Assembly: GCA_002099365.1 (NCBI GenBank)
Contig: MSED01000012.1
Coordinates: forward strand, 372,001-436,000
Origin: Phialophora verrucosa
Taxonomy: Eukaryota; Ascomycota; Eurotiomycetes; Chaetothyriales; Herpotrichiellaceae
DNA length: 64,000 nt
Reading direction: 5' to 3'
The position numbers and the translations under genes were made by a program. Below the pieces are notes generated by a model, which did no database searches, was not told where the DNA came from, and saw only the letters and a list, made by a program, of their open reading frames with translations. Positions 33,871-44,718 of this stretch are shown piece by piece (position 1 is the stretch's first letter; each line of letters begins with the position of its first letter).

Positions 33871-34385
33871 GAGTCTTCTCAGGTCACGCCGCCCGTTTTG
33901 TGCTGTGTTGTGCTGTGCTGTGCTTTGCTTTGCTGTGCGATACCTTGATGACGTTTAGGATATAGAGAATTCGGATGGACGTGTAACATTCCAGTAGTGT
34001 CTCTCTGTCTGTCTTGTCTCTTCATAGAACAAAATGGCCGAGAGGGAGAATGCAGGGTGAGTCGAGTGCAGCGATAGTGCCATCACTCTTCCGTGGCAGG
34101 ACCACACCCAAGACTAATTGACCTATTCTGGCAAAATATTGACAACAAAGTGAACGTATGTATAACGGAATGTGGGGCGGCGGTCGATTACCTGGCCTGT
34201 GACAATTGCCAGGACATGGCATGGACTCCAGTAACTGCCGTTTCTCTACGTGCGTCATCCCGTCCACGCCTCATTTCCAAGCCTGGTGTATTTCTGTTTG
34301 CATAGACAGTTCTGACTGCTCGAGAACGGCGAGCGACTCTACGCCAGAGACAACATGGATGCTCTGACAATTGCAGTACATCACC
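33871..34385. other. Intergenic region between convergent genes
   Basis: Contains a TGTGC/TTTGC-type microsatellite at 33898-33938, just after the stop of the 2EXR gene. No gene. Confidence 0.55.
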
Positions 34386-36428
34386 CTACAGGATCTCTCC
34401 CTCGAGGGCATACCACGGCGGCAATGGTGCCACAGGCCCTTCCTTCCTCAAGTCGTATTGAGATGGCACAACGTGCCAAACGACCAGCCCGATCCGCTCC
34501 CATCGATTGGCCGCTGCATTTCGCGGACATGCACCGCAAAGAAGCAGGACAAGCCCAATGTTGACATTCAATCCAGCATGCGGGATTTGTCCCAGAAGTA
34601 GCACTCGAAGGTTGTCCTCTCCATGTATCCTGGCTACCTGGATGCCCACCATCAAGGTATACAGCTCCTCGTCTCGGTAGCGCGACCCTGGTTCCACGAA
34701 GTCTAGCTCTGGGTCGAGTGCACCCGCTGGCAACTCACGGTGGCGGTCCAGGAGGATCGAGACCTGCGGGGCATCGGTCGAAGGGCGGAGGCGGATCTCC
34801 CGCGACTGTGCCCGGAAGCCTGGAGGTCGCACCGAATGGAAGGCTGCTATGTCCTCCGAGGTCAATGGGTCTAGAGAGGTAGACTGCGGGGGGATAATAT
34901 CAGATGATTGCTGGCCGTGGTTCCGTAGGATATGACATATGGCCTTCCGGAAATCACTGTTGTTCATGCTATCTCCGAGTGATATTGCCTTGAGGAGCTC
35001 CATGAAACCCCATGCCCTTCCACAGAAGGTGATATTTCCGTCATCTCCAACCGACATGTGACAGAGATTCGTCTTATCGCTCTCGAAGCGGGCCCCGCGA
35101 ATATCCAGGACAGGCGGAACACTACATTTCTGCGTGATCAGCCAACTCCTCCTTGGCTTGGACGCATCGGCGTGGACAAACATCTGTGACAGTAGAGGCG
35201 ACATCTTCACCAGTTCGCGTCCAAATTCATCTTCCAGATCTCGCAACTGGACAGGAACACCCTCTGACGTCTTGGGCAGGCTAACTCTGATGCCGTAGAT
35301 CTGCATGATGCCGAAGATCCGGTCCAGCGGGTATTTTGTGGCTCGATACTGGCCAACGCAATATGCGACATTGGGGTTACTCGTCCAGGCAAAGCTGAGT
35401 CCACGATGGTGAATGAGTTCGCACAAGAGTGTTGCTGTGTCTGTATCCTTAGAAAGAAGGTCCTGGGCTCGACGACGAGCTTTTGACAGCCGCGTGATAT
35501 AATTCCGTTCCCTCGCGGTCGGAATGTTGGAGAACGGTAAGAGACTTCCGTAGTACTCCTGGCAGGCGCCAGCTAGTACTTTGTACTGCCAGGGGCGATT
35601 GGACAGCGAGGTGTAAATGTACGAACCCTCTCGCGAGAGCATGAAGGCGTCTCGGCGAAGGATGGATTCCTGGAGGGTCCACAGCGAGGAAAACCAGGGA
35701 TCACCGAACAGCTCCCCCAGGGCCGCTATGACTGAATCCCACCCGGCCTTGATAGATTTAGTCCAGCTATCTGTATCTTCCGCGAGTTGAGCCGTATTAC
35801 CGAGTTTCATCAGCCCGAACATACCATCACACCCTATCTCTTCGACGCATCCGGTGAGCGTGGAACGTTGGAGCCGATTGAGCCAGATGAAGGCTTTATG
35901 CGCATTCCGGAAGATCCCAGCTTGATTTCCTACGTCTTCTGCTTTCACGATTTCATCTTCTTGATGAATGCAGGCAATGTCGACCCAGACAAATTCGACG
36001 TCACTGCCCACCTGTCGTATGACCGCCTCGAACTCTTCAACGCTGAAATGGCTTTCCTCGATGGCCGGGATTGGCCATTCGACGCCTTTGATTTGGATGG
36101 CTCGGCCTGTTGGGTTCGTGAAGCGGCCCCACGTATAGCTCAAGATGTTGTATTTCGGCTCCTTGTGTCCTCCGTAAGCGTTGCCGTCATCGCGAACACA
36201 AGATGTCATGGTCGCAACATGAAGCAGACGCCGTGGCCAGCAGGGCTCCAAGCCTATCCAACCATGAGTTTGCTCGGGTGATAATATCTGAGGAGCAGGC
36301 ATAGATTCTATATTGTCACCGCCGAGCTCTTCCATAAAGTCCCCAGAGCTGCTGTGTTCTCCCTCGGACTCCTCTCCAAGTTCGGGGTCCCCCATTTCAC
36401 TTCGAATGGAAAGGCTCTCCTCTGCCAT
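34386..36428 (-). CDS. Heterokaryon incompatibility (HET) domain protein
   Basis: A 680-residue single-exon protein. After an acidic N-terminus, the HET domain begins near residue 90 with YNILSYTWGRFT, continues to FVWVDIACIHQEDEIVKAEDVGNQAGIFRNAHKAFIWL and ends near FGDPWFSSLWTLQESILRRDAFML, the three conserved blocks of the family. The C-terminal half has no domain I recognise. A hydrophobic segment near 625-640 (VNIGLVLLLCGAC) could be a membrane or buried helix. HET proteins trigger cell death on fusion of incompatible hyphae and act in nucleotide-binding-receptor-like signalling; many are orphans. No NLR partner gene is visible nearby. Confidence 0.9.
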   Translation of the reverse strand: MAEESLSIRSEMGDPELGEESEGEHSSSGDFMEELGGDNIESMPAPQILSPEQTHGWIGLEPCWPRRLLHVATMTSCVRDDGNAYGGHKEPKYNILSYTWGRFTNPTGRAIQIKGVEWPIPAIEESHFSVEEFEAVIRQVGSDVEFVWVDIACIHQEDEIVKAEDVGNQAGIFRNAHKAFIWLNRLQRSTLTGCVEEIGCDGMFGLMKLGNTAQLAEDTDSWTKSIKAGWDSVIAALGELFGDPWFSSLWTLQESILRRDAFMLSREGSYIYTSLSNRPWQYKVLAGACQEYYGSLLPFSNIPTARERNYITRLSKARRRAQDLLSKDTDTATLLCELIHHRGLSFAWTSNPNVAYCVGQYRATKYPLDRIFGIMQIYGIRVSLPKTSEGVPVQLRDLEDEFGRELVKMSPLLSQMFVHADASKPRRSWLITQKCSVPPVLDIRGARFESDKTNLCHMSVGDDGNITFCGRAWGFMELLKAISLGDSMNNSDFRKAICHILRNHGQQSSDIIPPQSTSLDPLTSEDIAAFHSVRPPGFRAQSREIRLRPSTDAPQVSILLDRHRELPAGALDPELDFVEPGSRYRDEELYTLMVGIQVARIHGEDNLRVLLLGQIPHAGLNVNIGLVLLLCGACPRNAAANRWERIGLVVWHVVPSQYDLRKEGPVAPLPPWYALEGEIL

Positions 36429-37625
36429 GGCCCATGACTGACGCGCCCTCGGTGTTTAGCTGAGTCTCGCACGGCCAGCCAGGGCGGGGCAATATCACAG
36501 CGCGTTATGTGACGGGATCCAACTCGGCAATGAGTGGCTTGGGCAATCTGTCATCGAAAGGCACCCTGCGCATTTTGAACGTTGCCGCCAACGACAACAT
36601 CCATTCTCAGGACGGTAGGTGAGATCAATGTTTTGGTGAGTTGGTCAAGGAAAGTTTAGCGACGGTCTGATCGTGATACGGAGTGTGGGAGTACTGTAAC
36701 AGTAGGGGGCGTGGCCGGGCCAGCGCCGGGGCTGAGCAGGCGTGGCAGGCTCTTTAAACGATAGATGAATACGAGCCACAAGGAAAGTCAGCCGAGTACG
36801 CGTATCCAGCGGAGTGGAGCCCCGTTTCCCGCGGGACGCATGGACGACGCGGTTTCAATTTTCAAGTACTCGGTCCTCGTACGGAGAAAACACGCACTCA
36901 CACTCGCATAGAGTAGTCAATGAGGATAAGACCTGGGCCCACCGAACCGCACGGAGCTCCTCCGTACACAGAGACTGGGTACGTATCAGACGCACCGCCC
37001 TCAACCTCAGCCTCGAGACTGGGGACTAAGCTCGATGCGTCGACTTAGCCGGCAGGATCAATCGCGTGCGTTCGTTCGTTCGTTCGTCTGCTGGTCCCTC
37101 GTACTGTGGTCGTGTTGCTACGCGGTAGCCAGGCAGCATTGAAAAAGGGGAAAGGGATTGGTTGAATCATATCAGATTCATTTCTCGAGATGTGGATAGT
37201 GGCGGTGGGCATGGACATGGGCATCGGGTGCATGGATCTTCTGAATCTGGTGCAGGTGGGTAGGTGGGTAGATCGCATAGGATGGTAGTCTGGCAGACTG
37301 CCACACAGGGAAGTGGGAAGGTCAGTTGGTATATATGCTGGCGATGAATCCGCAGTTATTTACCTAGACTGCTTACACCTACTACGTACTTTGGCTGCTC
37401 TGTGTTTTGTGCGTTGTTGATTCTTCACGGTCAGGAACGTGGTGTCCTCTTCCTCCGACTCATCCATTAATTTCTCTCTCACAGGCACATTTTGAACTCT
37501 CGTGCTCTTCTCTTGACAGGAACACACTGCTACTCTCCTCGCAATAGCGTATTGCTACTCTCCTCACAAGGGCATATTGCACCTCTAGTTGCCTCCTCTG
37601 TACAGAAAGCCATCTCGCACCCATC
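36429..37625. other. Divergent region upstream of HET and RTA1 genes
   Basis: Holds both promoters. A TATATAT string lies near 37330-37336, about 290 bases before the RTA1 start; four TTCG units occur at about 37070-37086. No gene recognised. Confidence 0.5.
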
Positions 37626-38601
37626 ATGGCGACCACCACCTCGAACTCGACCGCGACCTCCGACTCCGACTCGGATTTCAAACTCTACCGTTACGACCCC
37701 TCCCTAGCAGCCGCCGTCCTCTTCATCACGCTGTTCTCCATCGCCTCCTTCCTCCATTTGTACCAACTCCTCCGCACACGGACATGGTTCTTTATCCCCT
37801 TTGTGGTGGGTGGCTTCTTCGAGAGCGTCGGTTACATCGGCCGCGCCATCGGATCGCAGGAAACGCCCGACTGGACCGTCGGCGCGTACGTCATCCAGTC
37901 GATTCTGATCCTCGTCGCGCCCGCCCTCTTCGCCGCGAGCATATACATGGAATTGGGGCGGATAATCCAGCTCACGGACGGGGGTAGCCGGTCGCTCATC
38001 AACACCAGATGGTTGACCAAGATCTTCGTCGCAGGGGATGTGTTTTCCTTTCTGATGCAGGGTTCTGGTAGGTGCTCCTGTACCCGATGTGATTTGCCAC
38101 AGTGTCCGTGGCACTACGTCGCAACGCAACCCAACGCTAATAAGGCGGTCTCTAGGCGGCGGCATCATGGCTGGCGGATCCCAGTCCTCGATGAAAACGG
38201 GTGAGAACATCATCATCGGCGGCCTCGTCCTCCAGATCATCTTCTTCACCTTCTTCGTCATCGTGGCTTTTACCTTCCACACGCGCATGCTCAGAATGCC
38301 CTCCGCCCGGGTGCTCGGAGACATCACCATCGCGACGGCATGGAAGAAGCACATGTACGTGCTTTACGGGGGAAGTGGGCTCATCCTGATCCGCTCGCTC
38401 TTTCGGCTGATCGAGTATGCGCAGGGGAATGATGGGTATTTGATCTCGCATGAGTGGTTTCTATACGTGTTTGACGCCGTGTTGATGCTTACCACAATGG
38501 CGTTGTTTGCGCTCGTGCATCCTAGTGAGCTGAATGCACTGTTGAAGGGTGGGAGTGGGAGGGTCGTGAGGAGGGTAGTCTCGGTTTACAGCTTGAAGTG
38601 A
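37626..38601 (+). CDS. RTA1-like seven-helix membrane protein
   Basis: Two exons, 37626..38067 and 38156..38601, give 295 residues; the 88-nt intron starts GTAGGT and ends CTCTAG. Splicing restores FLMQGSGGGIMAGG, the RTA1 family hallmark between helices 4 and 5. Other hallmarks are FESVGYIGRAIG, the block APALFAASIYMELGRII, the segment RSLFRLIEYAQGNDG and the C-terminal EWFLYVFDAVLM. Seven membrane helices can be traced. Members include yeast Rta1 and Rsb1, linked to aminocholesterol resistance and sphingoid long-chain-base release; the substrate here is unknown. The ATG at 37626 follows ACCCATC and begins a short Ser/Thr/Asp-rich extracellular tail. Confidence 0.92.
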
Positions 38602-39973
38602 GTGTGAAGCGGAAGACAGGAGACCGAAGAGATGTGGCCACAGTCGAACAATCGATGGCTGTTATCAAGAATTGTGGGAATTGTACCCAATATTTTCTCA
38701 GATGGGGCGTAGGGCGCGGTGATATAGTGCTGTCCCATTGTCGTGGTGTTTGGGGATAGATCTGAAGTCTGGAGTCTAGCATTCTAGCTTCAAGGAGATG
38801 CTCTGCTTTCCTGTTCCGCATAGTGTACTTGTTGAAGAGAAACAGGGCAGGGTGCAGTATGCGAAGCGGTGGGTGCGGTCAGCATCAGATCGGTACAGTA
38901 CGTGCTGGTCAGCAAAGGGCTGTACAAAAAAGACGAGTTCTTGTTAGATGTTCTCGGCTTTCTTCTCATTTCCTACCCAGTACTGCCAAGAATCTGCTTC
39001 CAGTTCTTCATTCCAATGCAATTCACTCTGGTGTACACAGGACAAAACACAGGCAGCTGGTGTTTCACATGGTCGGGCCTCGCATTGGCTACTGTAGATG
39101 TGGTTTGAGCATCGAGCGAGAATGAAAGGTTCGAAAAGGAAAACCCACTTATGTAATATGTTCAGAACATCTCCACAACATCATTCTTCGCACTCACTGT
39201 CCACTTACAGTAACGGTCGAGCCAGCACTTGTTTCTGCCTCCATTCTCCTTGTGGAAAGGAAGCAATGACGGACATTTAGAAACGTTTTGGGAAACCATC
39301 AAGTCAGTTATTGTAACTGGTGCTTCGACCGAGACTTAGAAATCTTCGTCCTCATACACCGGACTCAGTACTTCATTCTCGAAGGGATCCAGGCATTTGG
39401 AACGTTGAACCTTCATCTTATCCCTCCTTACAGTACCTCCTACCTGGCACGACTGACGTACTTGCGTTGGTGCTCTTCGGTACGGAGTTCGCGCCAGCCT
39501 GTTGCCTGTTCATTCTCTCAGGTAGCAATAACAGACTCTCGGATAGCACGATCCACTACAATCGACGGTGTTAGTTCTCCACTCGAGCCACGCAACTGCA
39601 CTTTGATTGAACATGTAAAATCGTCTGATTGCTAAGGATAAACCTGGTATCATCATTTCAATGGTTCTGTATCTCCTAGGTCTGAATGATAGGTCATATC
39701 CAATCTGCCTAACAATGCCGCCCCCGTCCTGCTTCCGGATTCTATTCAAGTCATAACTCGTGCAAAGTGTGCCCTTGATGCTGATGTCCCATCCCTCGTT
39801 GCGAAATCGTCCACGAAGAAAATCCCCAAATCACGATCACGCGTGAGACAAGGGGCCCTAGATTGGGAAAAGCCCAATGGCCACACAATGGTTGCGTGGG
39901 ACAAAGTCGTCGCCGATGGCGATAAAGATATATTGGTTCCGAAGGTCATAGTGCTGGCGTCAAGCAAGGCGGC
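38602..39973. other. Intergenic region between convergent genes, 1.4 kb
   Basis: Between the 3' ends of the RTA1 and nucleotide-sugar transporter genes. Short frames only; no motif, RNA gene or repeat recognised. Confidence 0.5.
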
Positions 39974-41327
39974 CTAACTAACATAGTCCAACGGTGGCGA
40001 TTTCTCGATCCGAGGAGTTCCAATCAACGAGGGTGAAAAGTTGCGAGAATACGTGCCATCGTCTGGCTCGTATACGCTGATGCTGTCTTGACTCATCTCG
40101 TCACCGGAATCAGGGTCACTCTCATCCCGGAACGGTTTGGGAACATTCTGCAATCCCAGTCCCTCTTCCACGTCATAGTCATCAACAACAAGTATTGGAT
40201 TCTTCTCGGACATGTCGGCGCTGGTCGTCTCGACCGACTTGGGTGCTTCCGGCATGCTGTACAAATAGGTGGCGAAGAAGACCAAAATCGAGCCGAACAA
40301 AAAGTATATCGTCGGGACGAAGTTGAAGATGAACACCGAGGCGACTGTTGACAGTATGATGGAGAGCGAGGTGGCGAAACCCTTCAGGATGTTGTCGGCA
40401 TACTTGATGACCATGGCCACAATCAAACCACCCGCGGCCTGCACACAGACCGTGGCAAAGACCACAGGGTTATAGCCCTGGAAGAAGCCCTGTTCTCGGA
40501 TCGCTTGGCCGTCCCATACCAATGCGCCGAAGAGCGCAATGCCGAGACATCCAACGCTCAACTGGATGTTGCGCACCCAGATCGAGGAGCTCTGGCCGTT
40601 CTTCAGCACCTTTTCAAAGTATACGCCGGCAAATCCCGAGCAAACACAGGCAACGGCAACGGCCGCAATCCCCACCATATAGTTCCCTTGCTGTGGGACG
40701 GTTTTGGTCGTTCCAGAAGGGATTTGTACGCACGCAACTCCAGCCGTGAGTATGACCAGAGACAGCCACTTCTTGGCCGACAAGCTCTGGCCCAGCATCA
40801 GCACGGCAAATAATGCCGTGGTCAAGATTTTGCACTGATATGTGACCTGGAAAGTCGCCGCATCCAGGTTGGTGGCAGCAACAAATTGCAGATTGTTCTG
40901 CAGGGTGTATAAAATGGCGGGCACGAGCAGCTTGAAGAAGCCACTCTTGACGCTGAATATGTCGGTCCATAGCTGTCTCAAGCTATAGCCGTGTTGGATC
41001 GAGGAAGGGCTGGCATCGTCCGAAAGGGTCGGTAGCTGTGAATAGCGAGACTGATATCGTTGTTCGTTGATGTGGATGGCTAGGCATATTAAGCATTTGA
41101 GGACTTCTGAGAGAACGACTGCGGTCGAGCTTAGATATCTCGGACCGGGTAGGATTCGGGAATATCGCATCATCAGAACGAGCGACGAGTTCTGGACGAC
41201 GAGGGTCAGGAGGGAGGCATATTTCGTGGGGACACCGTAGACGGTGGAGAGGGCGTCTGTGTAGCCTTTGTCAATACCTGACTGTCCCGCTTCAATCAGC
41301 CCAAAGCCACATACCTTTCGAAGCCAT
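39974..41327 (-). CDS. UDP-galactose-type nucleotide-sugar transporter
   Basis: Two exons, 41315..41327 and 39974..41265, give 434 residues. Exon 1 is only 13 nt (MASK plus one base). The 49-nt intron starts GTATGT and ends AAAG; another acceptor 12 bases earlier would leave a 37-nt intron and add four residues. The mature reading is YGVPTKYASLLTLVVQNSSLVLMMRYSR, then YLSSTAVVLSEVLKC, LQNNLQFVAATNLDAATFQVTYQCKILTTALFA and GFAGVYFEKVLK, all typical of SLC35A (UDP-galactose, CMP-sialic acid) Golgi antiporters with ten helices. The C-terminal 90 residues form an acidic cytosolic tail. In Aspergillus, such carriers supply UDP-galactose for galactomannan and glycans. Confidence 0.9.
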
Positions 41328-42551
41328 ATTTGGCCGGGGGTAGGTGCCGTCGAACTCGGATAGGATGCAGCGGAGAGGATGGGAATATAAAAGAGTGACT
41401 GGAAGCAAAGCGAATGACTTGTTCAATGAGTGACTGGAAGCAACGCGAGTGTCTTGTTGTTCAAAGAGTGACTGGTAGCAAAGCGAATGACTTGTTGTTC
41501 AATGAGTGACAACCACAAGGGTCTTTAACGAGTGGCAGAGCATGTAGCTCAAAAGCACAGGTACAACTGCAAGGGATTCATTCCGTTATGGTGACATAGC
41601 GCAGGAAGGATGAGAGAGAGCGGACCCTCGGCAACACAGACGGTCTGTGCCCTGGGGATGTTATTGAAGAATAGCACACATTCCAGGAACGACGCTGGAG
41701 GTGTGGTGGGATGAGGAAGGGAGGAGGAGGAAGAATCGGCAAGCTGCTGAGGACTCGTCGTAATTTGGCTGGTGGAGACGAGGTTGGATGGCGCCACGAG
41801 AAATTAAGGGCGGAGGAGTCGATGCCTCGCCCTCATTCCTTGCGCGAACATGGGCACGGTTCGCTTTGTGTCTGTTGGGTGTTTCTCGTCACGCGTCTCT
41901 CGAGGTCTTCGTTCGCTTGCGGCCAGCAAGAATATCGCGTACAAGAATACTCGTCCTATGCTGGGTGCGAGCTGTTGATGCTGTCGTGCGGAGGCCAGCT
42001 GATCCTCGTGCAGGTACCGCAGCCTGCGCACCCAAGAATCCGCGGGGCCACAACCACGGAAGTCGCTAACCGTCTCGTGTAACACTTGGGCTAGCTGCTT
42101 TCACATCCAGGGGCCTGGCAGCGACGCCCTGATTGGAATCTCCAGCCAGCCCTTGTCCGCGCTTTGTCTCGCCTCTTCGCGTCAAGCTCCAGTCTGGGCA
42201 ATGCAAGGTCGCAGTCAAGGGCAGCAGACATACTGGTCATCAGGCGATAGGCGTATCAATACGGACTCTCTATCGATATGAAGACGATGCACTAACGCAA
42301 TGTCCGCACAAAAATTCATCAGGGCTTGGGAGAGCTACAGCACTAGCCTGTGTAGCTGGACGGAATATCTCTTCCTGCTTTTACCCTGATCGCCCTGAAC
42401 CCTACTCCTTGCGAGGTGATCTGCCCTGCCGCTGCCGTTGTGATCCGCCATCTGGACCATTCCGCAGCAGATTTACAACGCATGTCTGTCAACGCACCAT
42501 GTCAACGGGAAACGCTGCACACGCTGTAACCTCAGGCTGTCCACACCCCGG
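41328..42551. other. Intergenic region with tandem repeats
   Basis: Between the transporter start and the 3' end of the next minus-strand gene. Contains the imperfect tandem repeat at 41393-41510; otherwise short frames only. Confidence 0.55.
41393..41510. repeat. Imperfect tandem repeat, 35-38 bp unit, 3.2 copies
   Basis: Units begin GAGTGACTGG: 41393-41427 (35 bases), 41428-41465 (38), 41466-41503 (38), then a partial GAGTGAC. The shorter first unit lacks three bases of TTGTTGTTC. It lies 66 bases upstream of the transporter start codon, so it is in or next to the leader or promoter. Confidence 0.9.
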
Positions 42552-43871
42552 TCAGCCAGCGTAGCTGAAATGGAACGGATCAAGTTTGTATGGCTTCTCG
42601 ACCGGCTTCCCCGTGAAGAAGGCGAGCAGCCACTGCTTGAGCGTCAACTGCACGTTGTATGTGCAATGCTTCATGACCCACGCAAAGCTGGCGGCCCGCC
42701 ATATCCGCCGGCTGTGAGGTTCGCTGTGATCACCGACCTGAATCTGCCACATGGCGTTGTTGCAGCTCAGGCCTGCGAGTTGCAGCTTCTCAATCGACGT
42801 GTGGAGGCCGTCCATGTACGCCAGCAGGGCTCGGAAGTCGTTGGCGAAATCCATGGTGATCATCCCGAGCGTGAGGAGGCAAGTGAGCTGGAAAATCATT
42901 TCCAGGCGGCGTTGCTGCGTGAGTTCAGCAGTCGGTGGGGGTTGTCTGGACACGAGACCAAGCAGGGTCGAGCCATGCCGTAGGCCGAACGAGTGGATTG
43001 GTCTTGGGTCGGCTTCCTTCCCCTTGCCCTTCGCGCTGTCTTCGGCCGCAGGCCTCTCCGTCAAAGCATTGATGGCCGACAGGGACTGCCAGAATTCTCG
43101 CAGCTTCCTCAGGAAGTTGTTGAGCCCGTGGACCAGTCTCTGCACGTCCGATTCGTCCCAGATGTAGCTTTCGGGACTCGTGCCGTAGATGCATTCGAAA
43201 AAACACATGACGCGCGACAGGAGCACCGAGTTCACGGCCAGTGGACCGCCCGTCGCCTTCAAGATGCGCCGCACCGCTTGATAGTGCATGCCTGCCGCTT
43301 CTTGAGACCCGGACCGCCGGTCAAAGGTCCCCAGGCTGATGATCGAGGCAAGAAGATCGTCCTTGCGCTTCGGACTCAGCTTAGTACTCAACAGACGGAC
43401 CAGCTTCAATGCCTCTCCCTTGTGCCGCATCACGGCGAGCTCGAGGGACTGCTTCTCCGCCTCTGTAGCGTACTTGTTCAGCGAGATGCGGTACAGCGCC
43501 GAGCGCGCCATGATGACCTGGAAACATGCCGGCGTGGTCAAAGCAATGGAGAAGTTGCTGGCTACCGGATGCGGGCGCAGTCGCGGGCTGAATCCATATG
43601 TCGCTTTCGGGTAATAGAGCAGGTAAAAGCTGATAAGGTGTTCCTGGAACCGGTCGAGCGTGACCGGCAGGGCCGCGAAAGGATCAAGGCGATCCGAGAA
43701 CGGCCGCACGCTGTGGCGCACAATTTCGAGCAGCTTCTCTTCCGGCGTCAAGTCCTTGAAGGCCTTGGCTCGAGGTTTGGCCTTCTTGTCGGCCGGCGGC
43801 GTGCTCTTGGGCTCGATCGACACCAGTTCCTTCTTAACGTGCACCAGTTCCTTTGTCGAAGAGGGCTCCAT
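42552..43871 (-). CDS. Fungal protein resembling a regulator domain without Zn cluster
   Basis: A 439-residue single-exon protein. A lysine/proline-rich N-terminus (about 1-45) precedes an all-helical region with the segment YYPKATYGFSPRLRPHPVAS and the stretch TTPACFQVIMARSALYRISL, a pattern I know from the many fungal proteins that resemble the C-terminal domain of Zn2Cys6 regulators but lack the DNA-binding cluster. No cysteine cluster is present in or just upstream of the frame. Function is unknown; it could be a co-regulator or a former transcription factor. Its antisense strand is also open for 299 codons, which I take as an effect of GC-rich codons. Confidence 0.72.
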   Translation of the reverse strand: MEPSSTKELVHVKKELVSIEPKSTPPADKKAKPRAKAFKDLTPEEKLLEIVRHSVRPFSDRLDPFAALPVTLDRFQEHLISFYLLYYPKATYGFSPRLRPHPVASNFSIALTTPACFQVIMARSALYRISLNKYATEAEKQSLELAVMRHKGEALKLVRLLSTKLSPKRKDDLLASIISLGTFDRRSGSQEAAGMHYQAVRRILKATGGPLAVNSVLLSRVMCFFECIYGTSPESYIWDESDVQRLVHGLNNFLRKLREFWQSLSAINALTERPAAEDSAKGKGKEADPRPIHSFGLRHGSTLLGLVSRQPPPTAELTQQRRLEMIFQLTCLLTLGMITMDFANDFRALLAYMDGLHTSIEKLQLAGLSCNNAMWQIQVGDHSEPHSRRIWRAASFAWVMKHCTYNVQLTLKQWLLAFFTGKPVEKPYKLDPFHFSYAG

Positions 43872-44718
43872 TGCACTCTAGGAGCATCTTGATGATACTG
43901 ACGGTGAAGGTTTCCCTCTGCGAGAGCAGAGAGCGACAGGTTGATTGAGTGTCAGGCCAATGACGAGCCGAAGTCGCGCGGCCAGTGGTGCAACAAGCCC
44001 AAACAGGTTCGGCTTCGTGTTCGTCTCTCATCACGCGGTTGTATCACAGCCAAGAGTTGCTGGCCCGAGAATAGTACCGCGCATACAATCACCAGCCCAG
44101 TGCTTCACAGGTCCAACAGGCCCTTCCGGAGTCAGTCAAGATCGGCGGGCTAGATGCAGGATCTTCCTGCCGTATGCAAGTCATCCATCACAACGGCGAT
44201 GAAGTGGGATGTCTAAGATGCCTGTGCCAGCGCGCCACGTCAGGAGCGATTCGCTCTGCTTCCCCACAGCCTAGAGTCTTCTTTGATTGTTCCTACGTAT
44301 CTTGGAGACAATAGAGGAATGCACGCGGAAACCCACAGGATCGCCACGCTTATAATGCCGGACCGCACCTTGTCGTCGGATAGTCCACGGGAGAAGTATA
44401 GGGTTATGCCCGCCACGGGGCAGAATAAGTGTCAACGGCAGAGTGTATGGACAATGTTTCTCTTCTGGAAACCCACAGGATCGCCACGCTTATAGTGCCG
44501 GACCGCACTTTGTCGTCGGATAGTCCACGGGAGAAGTATAGGGTTATGCCCGCCACGCGGCAGAATGAGTGTCAACGGCAGAGTGTATGGACAATGTTTC
44601 TCCTCTGGAGTCTACGGAAATAAGATGGCAACCACAGGTCTGTGTTGAACCAACAGCACCTCAACATCTTGCAGCCGGACACATCATATCCAAGGACCCC
44701 CGTCCTCGTTCCCTCCCT
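43872..44718. other. Intergenic region with a 140-bp tandem duplication
   Basis: Between the upstream end of the regulator-like gene and the 3' end of the methyltransferase gene. Its main content is the tandem duplication at 44327-44606; no gene seen. Confidence 0.6.
44327..44606. repeat. Tandem duplication, two 140-bp units
   Basis: Units 44327-44466 and 44467-44606 both begin GGAAACCCACAGGATCGCCA and differ at about five positions (roughly 96% identical). The unit has no convincing coding content or RNA fold that I recognise. Confidence 0.93.

Noticed and set aside
41393..41510. CRISPR-like array
   Set aside because: Units are contiguous without spacers, and the genome is fungal; it is a simple tandem repeat.
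42993..43892. Plus-strand open frame of 299 codons
   Set aside because: Antisense to the regulator-like protein, which has the conserved-looking sequence; the antisense product is Arg/Gln/Leu-rich with no recognisable domain.
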